A stretch of DNA of 35,306 nt from Bradyrhizobium genosp. SA-3 (GTDB lineage Bacteria > Pseudomonadota > Alphaproteobacteria > Rhizobiales > Xanthobacteraceae): contig NZ_PSRT01000085.1 in assembly GCF_004212635.1 (NCBI RefSeq), forward strand, positions 1 through 35,306. The letters are read 5' to 3'. Every line of letters begins with the position of its first letter. Within the stretch, counting starts at the first letter, position 1. The position numbers and the translations under genes are program-made. This document shows, one piece after another, positions 8,040 to 15,286 of the stretch. The notes under the pieces are model-generated. The model saw nothing but the letters and a program-made list of their open reading frames with translations. It had not been told where the DNA came from and ran no database searches.

Positions 8040-8915
8040 CTACTGCCTGCGGCGCTCGTTCGACGCCGCCGGCTTCGGCGGCTCGGGCGGCGGGGCTGCT
8101 TGCGATGAGTTGCTGGCGCCGAACAGGACGCGGGTCGGGTTGCGGTCGAAATTGTTCACGGCGCGGCTGATGTCGCCGAGGGTGCGGCGGCCGTCGCTCA
8201 TCAGCGCGCCGGAGCGCTTGTCGAAGTCCTCGGCCAGTTCGCGGATCGACTTGACCGCCTGGAACAGCTCGCCGCCGTCCTTGCCGCCGGCGAGCGTGTT
8301 GAGGCCGAGCATGAGACTGTCGGCCTTGAGCATGACACCGTCGACCTTGGCCATCATGCCGTCGATCTTCTCGGAGTTGCGGGCGAGCGAGTTGGTGAAG
8401 GTCTCCAAATTCTTCAGCGAGTTCTTCACCGATTCCTGATTGTCGGCGACGATCTTGTTGATGTTCTGCAGCGTGCCGCGGATCGCCTCGGTGACGTCCT
8501 GGAGCTTGTTGGGATCCGCCGTCAGCGTCGGGATGCCATCCTGGTCGAGCGGCGGTGCGGCCGCGGCCTCGTCGCCGCCCTTGAGCGAGATTGCGGCGAC
8601 CCCCGTGAGGCCCTGGAATTCGAGGCCGACCAGCGTGTCCTTGCGGATCGGGGCGTTGTTCTCGATCATGGCGAGTGCGACAACCCGCCGCGGGTTGTCC
8701 AGCTTCACCGAGACCACCTCACCCACCCTGATACCGTTGAAGTTGACGCTGCCGCCGTTGCGCAGGCCCGCCGCCGGGCCCTCGAACACGACGCGTAGGG
8801 GGGTGCGCTGCTTGGTGGTGTGCAGCGATTGAAACCACAGCACGAAGCCGATCGCGGCGGCGATCACCGCCAGTGTGAACGACCCGATCAATACGTAATT
8901 CGCCCGCGTTTCCAT
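8040..8915 (-). CDS. mlaD: MCE/MlaD-family lipid-transport protein
   Basis: A 291-aa protein with an N-terminal membrane anchor (about residues 8-28, YVLIGSFTLAVIAAAIGFVL) and one MCE domain (about 38-115; GLRNGGSVNFNGIRVGEV is the usual core). A long amphipathic helical region (about 140-250) follows, then a Pro/Ala-rich tail. This is the periplasmic substrate-binding component of an Mla-type ABC transporter, which moves phospholipids or other lipids between inner and outer membranes. It is the last gene of an mlaE-mlaF-mlaD operon, starting 28 bases after the ATPase stop. The long helical C-terminus is typical of alphaproteobacterial MlaD proteins and longer than in E. coli MlaD. Confidence 0.9.
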   Translation of the reverse strand: METRANYVLIGSFTLAVIAAAIGFVLWFQSLHTTKQRTPLRVVFEGPAAGLRNGGSVNFNGIRVGEVVSVKLDNPRRVVALAMIENNAPIRKDTLVGLEFQGLTGVAAISLKGGDEAAAAPPLDQDGIPTLTADPNKLQDVTEAIRGTLQNINKIVADNQESVKNSLKNLETFTNSLARNSEKIDGMMAKVDGVMLKADSLMLGLNTLAGGKDGGELFQAVKSIRELAEDFDKRSGALMSDGRRTLGDISRAVNNFDRNPTRVLFGASNSSQAAPPPEPPKPAASNERRRQ

Positions 8916-8943
8916 CAGGTGCTCCGGCTAATCAACCCAGCTC

Positions 8944-9714
8944 TTAACCCATGACCGCGCGGGCGCGCTTGCCATGGAAATACTGCCTCAGCCAGGGATG
9001 CTGCGAGGCCTGCATGTCGGCGATCGACCCTGCCGCAATGATCTTACCGTTCCCTAAAACGGCGATGCGGTCACATGCTGTGTAAAGGCTGTCGAGGTCG
9101 TGGGTTACCATGAAAACTGTCAGCCCCAAAGTGCGCTGGAGCGTCCGGACCAGCTCGTCGAAGTCGCCGGCGCCGATCGGGTCGAGACCGGAGGTCGGCT
9201 CGTCCAGGAAGACGAGATCCGGATCGAGCGACAGCGCACGGGCGAGCGCCACGCGCTTGATCATGCCGCCGGAGAGCTCGGACGGGAAGCGCTCGGCAAC
9301 TTCCGGCTTGAGACCGACCATGGTCAGCTTGGCCATGGTGATCTCGTCCATCAGCCGCTGCGAGACGCGCAGATATTCGCGCATCGGAAACTGGATGTTC
9401 TGCCTCACGGTCAGCGAGGAGAACAGCGCGCCCTGCTGAAACAGCACGCCCCAGCGCCGCTCCACATTTCGCCGTTGCGACGTGCTGGAGGAATCGAGGT
9501 CGACGCCGAACACCTCGATGGAGCCTGCGACCTTCGGCACGAGGCCGATGATGGTGCGCGTCAGCACTGATTTGCCGGCGCCGGATGGGCCGACAAAGCC
9601 GAGGATCTCGCCGCGCTTGACGTCGAGGTTGAGGCCGTCGAGCACGCGCGTCGCACCGAACTGCACGGTGATGTCGCGGACGCGGATGATGGGATTTTGG
9701 ATCTCGCCTGCCAT
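8944..9714 (-). CDS. mlaF: ABC transporter ATPase, MlaF-like
   Basis: A 256-aa ATPase with Walker A (GPSGAGKS), Q-loop (FQQGALFSSLTV), ABC signature (LSGGMIKRVALARAL), Walker B (DLVFLDEPTSGLD) and switch histidine (VTHDL). It powers the Mla permease. I chose the ATG at 9714 (MAGEIQNPII). The frame stays open far upstream, but that region is the mlaE gene read in another frame. The ATG lies two bases after the mlaE stop codon, so the two genes are coupled. The C-terminus (HPWLRQYFHGKRA) is the tail usual in MlaF/Ttg2A ATPases. Confidence 0.92.
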   Translation of the reverse strand: MAGEIQNPIIRVRDITVQFGATRVLDGLNLDVKRGEILGFVGPSGAGKSVLTRTIIGLVPKVAGSIEVFGVDLDSSSTSQRRNVERRWGVLFQQGALFSSLTVRQNIQFPMREYLRVSQRLMDEITMAKLTMVGLKPEVAERFPSELSGGMIKRVALARALSLDPDLVFLDEPTSGLDPIGAGDFDELVRTLQRTLGLTVFMVTHDLDSLYTACDRIAVLGNGKIIAAGSIADMQASQHPWLRQYFHGKRARAVMG

Positions 9715-9716
9715 CG

Positions 9717-10850
9717 TCACATCCCGATCGAGGCGAAGAAGATGGCGAACACGCCGTCCATCACGATGACGAAGAAGATGCCCTTCACCACCGACGCCGT
9801 GGTGTGCTGTCCCAGCGATTCCGCGCTGCCCTGCACGGCGAGCCCTTCGACGCAGGCGACGATGCCGATCACGGCGGCCATCACCGGTGCCTTGACGATG
9901 CCGACGATGAAATGATCGATCGAGATGGCGTCGCGCAGCCGCAACAGGAAGGCCTCCGGCTCGACGCCGCCATAAAGCCAGGCGACGAGCCCGCCGCCAT
10001 AGAGCGCGGCCATCGCGCCGAGGAAAGCGAGAATCGGGAGCGCAATCACGAGCGCCATCATGCGCGGCAGCACCAGGACCTCGATCGGGTCGAACCCCAT
10101 GGTGCGCAGCGCGTCGATCTCCTCGCGCATCTTCATCGAGCCGAGCTCGGCGGTGTAGGCGCTGCCCGAACGGCCCGCCACCATGATCGCGACCAAGAGC
10201 ACACCGATCTCGCGCAGCACCAGCACGCCGAGCATGTCGACAACGAAGATGTCGGCGCCGAACCTGCGGAAATGAAAAATACCCTGCTGCGCGATGATGC
10301 AGCCGATCAGGAAGGTGATCAGCACGATGATCGGCACCGCGCGCCAGCAGACCTGCTCCAGGTGGTGCACGGTCGAAGTCAGGCGGAGCGAGCGCGGATG
10401 GATCAAGACGCGAAAGCCTGCCGCGAGCACCGCGCCGAGCATGTCGACGAGGCCCGCCACGGTGCCGGCAAGACCTGCCACGGTCCGGCCGATCTGCTCC
10501 AGCATGCCGGTGATGGTGATCGGGCTGCTGTCGACCACGGGGGTCGCCCTGACCCGCCGCACCTCGTCGACGAGGCTGGAATAATTGGCGGAGAGCCCCG
10601 CGATCTGCGCCTCGACCGCTCCTTGCGTCAGGCTGCGGCGCAGCCGCTCGATCAGCCAGGCGCCGAAGGTGTCGAGCTTGCCGACCTCGGAAACGTCGAT
10701 GAAGATGCTTTGGGGGCCGCCGGCGAGCTTCTCGGCGTCCGCCACCATCCGCTCCAGGACCGGCGCGAAGCTCGCGGTCCATGTTCCGGTGGCGCAGAGT
10801 GCCAGCGCATTGCCCTTGGCAATCCGCTCCAGCTTCGGATCGCCACTCAA
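9717..10850 (-). CDS. mlaE: ABC transporter permease MlaE with fused STAS domain
   Basis: A 377-aa protein. Residues 1 to about 110 form a STAS-like domain (PQSIFIDVSEVGKLDTFGAW), the fold of the separate MlaB subunit in E. coli. From about 120 the MlaE permease domain follows, with five or so membrane helices and the signature segments HHLEQVCWRAVPIIVLITFL, GRSGSAYTAELGSM and EEIDALRTMGFDP. The start is a TTG at 10850 preceded by GGAG eight bases upstream; no ATG or GTG is available in this frame before the upstream stop. It heads the operon and is divergent from the epimerase gene. The fusion explains why no mlaB gene is seen nearby. Confidence 0.9.
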   Translation of the reverse strand: MSGDPKLERIAKGNALALCATGTWTASFAPVLERMVADAEKLAGGPQSIFIDVSEVGKLDTFGAWLIERLRRSLTQGAVEAQIAGLSANYSSLVDEVRRVRATPVVDSSPITITGMLEQIGRTVAGLAGTVAGLVDMLGAVLAAGFRVLIHPRSLRLTSTVHHLEQVCWRAVPIIVLITFLIGCIIAQQGIFHFRRFGADIFVVDMLGVLVLREIGVLLVAIMVAGRSGSAYTAELGSMKMREEIDALRTMGFDPIEVLVLPRMMALVIALPILAFLGAMAALYGGGLVAWLYGGVEPEAFLLRLRDAISIDHFIVGIVKAPVMAAVIGIVACVEGLAVQGSAESLGQHTTASVVKGIFFVIVMDGVFAIFFASIGM

Positions 10851-10950
10851 GATGTCCGCTCCCGTGCCGAGGCGCAGGAAACGGATAGAATCGGATGGTT
10901 GCGCACGCGCCCTTACCTAGAGAAGGTATCCCCAACTGCCCATTGTTAGT

Positions 10951-10968
10951 TGCTAGAGGTAACTAGCA
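10951..10968. promoter_or_regulatory. Short dyad in the mlaE / epimerase divergent region
   Basis: TGCTAG, six-base gap, CTAGCA: a perfect dyad 26 bases upstream of the epimerase start and about 100 upstream of mlaE. It is placed where a regulator of the plus-strand gene could bind. No factor is recognised and it could be a chance palindrome. Confidence 0.25.
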
Positions 10969-10993
10969 GGTTCAGATTTCGCCAGAGTTCAAA

Positions 10994-11989
10994 ATGACTT
11001 CCATGAAATTTGCCTCCCTGGCGGCGCGAATCGAGCGCTTCCCCATCGCCGGCAGCTTTACCATCAGCCGGGGGGCCAAGACCGAGGCCGTGACGGTCGT
11101 GGCGGAGGTCAGCCAGGGCGGTCTGACCGGCCGCGGCGAGTGCGTGCCCTATCCCCGCTATGGCGAGACGCCTGAGGCGACGCTGGCCGCCATCGAGGCC
11201 ATGCAGGACGCGGTGGCCGCTGGGCTGACCCGGGAGGCCCTCCAGGCCGCCATGCCGCCCGGTGCGGCCCGCAACGCGCTGGATTGCGCCCTGATTGACC
11301 TCGAGGCCAAGACTGGCGGCCTGCGGGCCTGGAACCTGCTGAGCCGCCCTAGGCCCCGCGAACGCACCACCGCCTACACCATCTCGCTCGGCACCCCCGA
11401 GACCATGGCCGCGGCGACCGCCAAGGCCGCGCACCGGCCGCTGCTCAAGATCAAGCTCGGCGGCGACGGCGATCCGGCGCGGATCGCGGCCGTGCGCAAG
11501 GCCGCCCCCGGGGCCGAGCTGATCGTCGACGCCAACGAGGCCTGGACCGAGGCCAATCTGGAGCACAATCTTGCCGCCTGCGCCGCCGCCGGCGTCACCC
11601 TCGTGGAGCAGCCGCTGCCATCAGGCAAGGACGAGGCGCTGGCACGAATCAAGCGCCCGCTCGCGGTCTGCGCCGACGAGAGCGTGCACGACCGCTCGTC
11701 GCTCGCGCCGCTGCGCGCACGCTACGACGCCGTGAACATCAAGCTCGACAAGACCGGCGGCCTCACCGAGGCGCTGGCCATGGCCGATGCCGCGCAAGCG
11801 CTCGGCTTCGAGATCATGATCGGCTGCATGGTCGCGACCTCGCTGTCGATGGCACCTGCGATGCTGGTGACGCCGCAGGCGCGCTTCGTCGATCTCGACG
11901 GCCCGCTGCTGCTGGCGCGCGATCGCGATCACGGCTTGCGTTACGACGAAAGCCTGGTCTATCCGCCGGACGCCTCGCTGTGGGGATGA
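10994..11989 (+). CDS. Enolase-superfamily dipeptide epimerase (L-Ala-D/L-Glu epimerase type; DgcA-like)
   Basis: A 331-aa member of the muconate-lactonizing/enolase superfamily. The active-site residues of the epimerase subgroup are visible: K152 and K154 of the KxK motif (LLKIKLGG), metal ligands D179 (IVDANEAW), E205 (VEQPL) and D228 (CADES), and the second catalytic lysine K250 or K253 (NIKLDKTGG). MIGCMVATSLS and DLDGPLLL are typical of Ala-Glu epimerases. Likely roles are recycling of murein-derived L-Ala-D-Glu, or racemisation of N-acetyl-glutamate (DgcA) in D-glutamate catabolism; the DgcN partner is not next to it. The start at ATG 10994 could also be ATG 11003. It ends 31 bases inside the convergent MFS gene. 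Confidence 0.85.
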   Translation: MTSMKFASLAARIERFPIAGSFTISRGAKTEAVTVVAEVSQGGLTGRGECVPYPRYGETPEATLAAIEAMQDAVAAGLTREALQAAMPPGAARNALDCALIDLEAKTGGLRAWNLLSRPRPRERTTAYTISLGTPETMAAATAKAAHRPLLKIKLGGDGDPARIAAVRKAAPGAELIVDANEAWTEANLEHNLAACAAAGVTLVEQPLPSGKDEALARIKRPLAVCADESVHDRSSLAPLRARYDAVNIKLDKTGGLTEALAMADAAQALGFEIMIGCMVATSLSMAPAMLVTPQARFVDLDGPLLLARDRDHGLRYDESLVYPPDASLWG

Positions 11990-13155
11990 GGCTTGAGCCG
12001 GTGCCGCGCCGACCAGATCACGAGCGCACCGGCAGCGGCCATCGCGGCCATGACGTAGTACAGGCCGTCGCCGATATGGGCGTAGATCGCGCCTGACGCG
12101 ATCGAGGTCGTTGCGCCCAATAGACCGTTGCACGCGGCGTAATAGCCCTGCCCCCGCGCGATCTGATGCGGCGGCACGCGCTGCACCAGGAGATTCATGG
12201 TGCCGACGATGGTCATGCCGAAGCTGAGACCATGGCCGAGTTGCACGATCGCGAGCAGCGCCAGCGGCGGCTCGTTGGCGGTGACGATCCAGCGCACCAC
12301 GGCGCTTAGCCCCCCGATCGCCATCATCGTGGAGGCATGCAGCGAGAAGCGCGGCGACAGCGCGAACACGACGATCTCGGCGATCACGCCCAGCGTCCAC
12401 AGCCCCGCGATCGTCAGCCCACTGATCCCATGGAGCTGCCAGTTGATGGCCGAGAAGGTGTAATAGGCGACGTGGCTGCCCTGGATCAGCGCGGCCGAGG
12501 CGATGATGGCCCAGAAGCCGGCATCGCGCAGCAGCGCCTTGCCGGCATGCGTCTCGGCGGCCTTGCGCCTGACATCGTCGAGCGGCTGAAGCAGCAGACT
12601 GGCCAGAACCGCAATGACGGCCCATGCGACGATGACCCAGATCAGGTCGCGCGGTGCGATGCTGTCGACGAGATAGCCGCAGGCGAGCGAGCCGGCGGCA
12701 AACGCCGCCGAGCCCCACAGCCGCAACGGCCCGTAATCAAGCCCATAGCGGGCAACGCCGCGCAGCGCATAGGCATCGGTCAGCGGCGTCGTCGGCGTCC
12801 ACATCACGCAGGTCAGCGCATAGATCAGGAACAGCGCCAGCGGCTGCTGCTGCAAGCCGACCGCGGTAAAACCGATCGCCGTCGCCAGCACCGACACCAT
12901 CATGGCGGCGCGAATGGCCTGGCGCTTTTCGGCAAAGGCGGTCACTTGCGGCAGCGTAGTAAAGCGCGTGATCGCCGGCAGTGCGTTGATGAGCCCGATC
13001 CAGGCCGGGTCGATGCCGATCGCCTTCAGCCACACCGGGAAGAACGGCAGATGCGTGCCCGAGACCGCGAACACCGCCGAATAGAACAGGGCAAGACTCA
13101 CGGCGAATCGCCGCTTCTTCGCTGCCGCGATGGGGATTTGTGATTCGGACTGCAT
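11959..13155 (-). CDS. MFS transporter, HcaT/nucleoside-permease-like
   Basis: A 398-aa polytopic membrane protein with about 12 hydrophobic segments and no signal peptide. The sequence around GTHLPFFPVWLKAIGI and YGPLRLWGSAAFAAGSLACG is typical of the MFS_1-like group that includes HcaT (phenylpropionate) and LacY/NupG relatives. The substrate cannot be deduced. I chose ATG 13155 (MQSESQIPIAAAKKRRF) because the residues that follow give the usual basic N-terminus before helix 1; the longer frame upstream is antisense to the next gene. Its 3' end overlaps the epimerase gene tail to tail by 31 bases, which is compatible with a shared local context but proves nothing about function. Confidence 0.85.
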   Translation of the reverse strand: MQSESQIPIAAAKKRRFAVSLALFYSAVFAVSGTHLPFFPVWLKAIGIDPAWIGLINALPAITRFTTLPQVTAFAEKRQAIRAAMMVSVLATAIGFTAVGLQQQPLALFLIYALTCVMWTPTTPLTDAYALRGVARYGLDYGPLRLWGSAAFAAGSLACGYLVDSIAPRDLIWVIVAWAVIAVLASLLLQPLDDVRRKAAETHAGKALLRDAGFWAIIASAALIQGSHVAYYTFSAINWQLHGISGLTIAGLWTLGVIAEIVVFALSPRFSLHASTMMAIGGLSAVVRWIVTANEPPLALLAIVQLGHGLSFGMTIVGTMNLLVQRVPPHQIARGQGYYAACNGLLGATTSIASGAIYAHIGDGLYYVMAAMAAAGALVIWSARHRLKPHPHSEASGG

Positions 13156-13230
13156 CAAACCAATTGCGATTCGGTCGATATCGTGGTGATCGTTACAGTA
13201 ACGCGCGGTGATTTGCGCGACGAGATTGTC

Positions 13231-14622
13231 ATGGCCAACGAAGCATTCGCCCTCTCGCCCATGTCTGCCCGCGCGGCCGAGCCGAACGAGCAGGATTACG
13301 ACGCGATCCGCGAAGCCTTCATGGAGACCGCGCGCGGCCGCTGGTTCCTCGGCGAATACGCCAAGCGCAACCGCAACGCCGACACGCGCATGGTGCTCGA
13401 TGCGGTCGCGAAGATCGAAGAAACCCTCGCAGCACAGCGACAACCCGTCGTCGAGGACCGCCTGCCCGAGGCGCTGATCGAGATCCGACGCGCCATCCGC
13501 GAGGCCGAGACGATCGCAATCGCGGCGTTCGATCCCGCGGCGTTCGAGGCGAGCCTTGCGCCGATTCCGCGCGGGGTGCGCATCATCAAGGAGATCTCCT
13601 GGCGCTGGCGCGAGATCGGCGCCGACGGGCGAATCTGCGACCTCATTGATTCGCAGCTCGCCTCGATCGAGGCCGCCTGCGGACAGATCTCAACCATCGA
13701 CCCCCGCGTCGAGCTCAAGGCCGCCTTCGATCTGCTGAAGGATCGCGTGGAGCAGCTTGACGGCGACGCAACGCCGCAGGCCGCGCCGGCTCCCAGGCAG
13801 GAGGCACCGTCGTCCGCGGCGGACGTGGCGCCTGCGGAGGTGGCACCTGGCGCGATCGCGAGCGAAGCCCCCGTGGCTTTTGCGGAGACGCCGCACGACA
13901 TCGCCGCAGCTCCCGAGGTCGAAACAGCTGGCGTCACTGATACTTCCGCCGTTGCCGAGCAGGCAATCGCGCCCGAGATCGTCGCCGAAAGTCAGGCAGC
14001 AGTTGAAGAAGCTGCACTTGCAGAAGCGGCGCATGAAGACGTCGCTTTTGAAGAGCCGGCCGCCGAGCCCGCCGCCCTCGTGGAGGTGAGCGACGAGTTC
14101 GCACTCGATGCCGCCGCGGAAGCCGAGGATGAAGCCATCCTCGAGGCCATCGCGCTAGAGATGGCCGCGCCCGATCCGGAGTTCGACGAGATCATCGAGC
14201 CGGTGGAGTTGGCCGCCGCCGCGCCGGAACCGATGGCCGCGGAGATCGCAGCTCCGATTGCCGCCGAGATCCCGGAGCCGATCGGACCGGAGCCGGTCGT
14301 CGCAGCGGTCGCGGAAGAGTCCGCCGCGGACGCGCCGATCGCGATGGACTCGCTCGCGCGCCTCACCGACGCCATTGCGGAAGCCGCTGCCGAAGTGATG
14401 GAGCAGCCGGCCCCGACCATGGCGGCCACGGCAACATTCGCCGCGGCACCGAGCGCGACGCTGCCGATGCCCTCGCCCTTATCCACGTCCTTGCCCGAGC
14501 CCTCGCTCGGCGCCACCATCCTCGCCAGCGGCATCCTGCAAAAACCCCGCGCCGCCGCCAACGACGCGCTCGCGCCGATCCGCCGCATGACCCAGGCCGA
14601 GAAGATCGCGTTCTTCTCGTGA
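13231..14622 (+). CDS. Hypothetical protein with conserved helical N-terminus and long Ala/Glu-rich tail
   Basis: A 463-aa protein that I do not recognise. Residues 1 to about 170 look ordered: a helical region with DYDAIREAFMETARGRWFLG and, further on, DTRMVLDAVAKIEETLAA. Residues of about 175-430 are low-complexity, dominated by Ala, Glu and Pro, and strongly acidic. The last 20 or so residues are again specific (ALAPIRRMTQAEKIAFFS), suggesting a short C-terminal binding motif. I chose ATG 13231. A GTG at 13183 and an ATG at 13261 are alternatives, and none has a strong ribosome site. It is divergent from the MFS gene with 75 bases between them. There is no membrane segment, so it is probably cytoplasmic. 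Confidence 0.75.
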   Translation: MANEAFALSPMSARAAEPNEQDYDAIREAFMETARGRWFLGEYAKRNRNADTRMVLDAVAKIEETLAAQRQPVVEDRLPEALIEIRRAIREAETIAIAAFDPAAFEASLAPIPRGVRIIKEISWRWREIGADGRICDLIDSQLASIEAACGQISTIDPRVELKAAFDLLKDRVEQLDGDATPQAAPAPRQEAPSSAADVAPAEVAPGAIASEAPVAFAETPHDIAAAPEVETAGVTDTSAVAEQAIAPEIVAESQAAVEEAALAEAAHEDVAFEEPAAEPAALVEVSDEFALDAAAEAEDEAILEAIALEMAAPDPEFDEIIEPVELAAAAPEPMAAEIAAPIAAEIPEPIGPEPVVAAVAEESAADAPIAMDSLARLTDAIAEAAAEVMEQPAPTMAATATFAAAPSATLPMPSPLSTSLPEPSLGATILASGILQKPRAAANDALAPIRRMTQAEKIAFFS

Positions 14623-14642
14623 GAGCGCACGCTCTCGTCACA

Positions 14643-14720
14643 TCGTCATTGCGAGCGTAGCGAAGCAATCCAGAATCCCTCCGCGGAAAGACTCTGGATT
14701 GCTTCGCTACGCTCGCGGCT
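14643..14720. repeat. Palindromic intergenic repeat, family C
   Basis: Perfect 23-bp inverted repeat: left arm 14651-14673 beginning GCGAGCGTAGCGAAGC, right arm 14694-14716, with a 20-base loop. It lies between two convergent genes. Elements with this GAGCGTAGCGAAGCAATC arm are, to my knowledge, common in Bradyrhizobium intergenic regions. In RNA it would form a long hairpin that could protect or terminate both transcripts. Confidence 0.85.
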
Positions 14721-14737
14721 AGTCGCGCGCCCCCTCG

Positions 14738-15097
14738 TCACCCGCAATTCCAGATCGGCCCGATCGGCGTCCGCGTCCAGCATGGACCGAAACTGCCGCC
14801 ATTGTAGCGGCCGCCGCCGAAGCCGGGGCGGCCGAAATAGTGCCACTCGCCATCCCAACGGTAATACTGAGGGACCGGGTCGATGTACCAGTGGCGCCGG
14901 TCGGCGCGCGACAGGCGACGCATCGCGTCCTTCTGCTTGTAGAGCGGAATGCTGTTGCTTAGCGGCTGGCGATAGCCCGGCAGGAAGCCGTAGCCGCGCC
15001 AGACCGGCTTGGGACGCTTCTGAACGGGCTCGGCGGGTGCGACTGCGGGCAGCAGAGACAGGATGACAGCAACGAATAGACACACAATGCGCGACAT
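14738..15097 (-). CDS. Small secreted hypothetical protein
   Basis: A 119-aa protein starting at ATG 15097 with a clear signal peptide (MSRIVCLFVAVILSLLPAVA, cleavage probably after the following PAEP region). The mature part is rich in Arg, Tyr, Trp, Gly and Pro, with HWYIDPVPQYYRWDGEWHYF in the middle, and has two cysteines near the end (GPCWTRTP, WNCG) that could form a disulphide. An in-frame ATG at 15133 would add 12 residues before the signal and is less likely. No family is recognised. It is divergent from the caspase-like gene and shares with it the region containing two CRP/FNR-like palindromes. Confidence 0.75.
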   Translation of the reverse strand: MSRIVCLFVAVILSLLPAVAPAEPVQKRPKPVWRGYGFLPGYRQPLSNSIPLYKQKDAMRRLSRADRRHWYIDPVPQYYRWDGEWHYFGRPGFGGGRYNGGSFGPCWTRTPIGPIWNCG

Positions 15098-15169
15098 GAA
15101 TCGACAATAGTCGATCGATTGCGCGGAGGCCATCCTCCCAATCGATCTCCAGCCATAGCAGGTTCCAAG

Positions 15170-15185
15170 CGTGATTCAGATCACG
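15170..15185. promoter_or_regulatory. CRP/FNR-family-like binding site 1
   Basis: CGTGATTCAGATCACG: six-base arms CGTGAT/ATCACG around four bases. It matches the GTGA-N6-TCAC core of CRP-type sites, and is one base per arm away from the FNR/FixK form TTGAT-N4-ATCAA. It lies 72 bases upstream of the start codon of the divergent secreted protein gene. Confidence 0.55.
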
Positions 15186-15196
15186 CAACTTACCAT

Positions 15197-15212
15197 CGTG
15201 ATAGGGATCACG
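15197..15212. promoter_or_regulatory. CRP/FNR-family-like binding site 2
   Basis: CGTGATAGGGATCACG: the same arms as site 1, with a different four-base centre. The site centres are 27 bp apart. It lies 74 bases upstream of the caspase-like gene start, mirroring the distance of site 1 from the gene on the other side. Confidence 0.55.
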
Positions 15213-15286
15213 GACGCCGGACTCGAACGCGGTCAGGCTTGCTCGCAACCAATCTCGCATCGAGATGAGTGGCAAAGGAGCACGCC

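Noticed and set aside
9715..10935. Long minus-strand open frame continuous with the mlaF frame, which would make a 663-aa protein
   Set aside because: The first 400 residues are Arg/Gly/Ala-rich, with no ABC or permease similarity, and are the mlaE gene read in another frame. The mlaF family start is at 9714.
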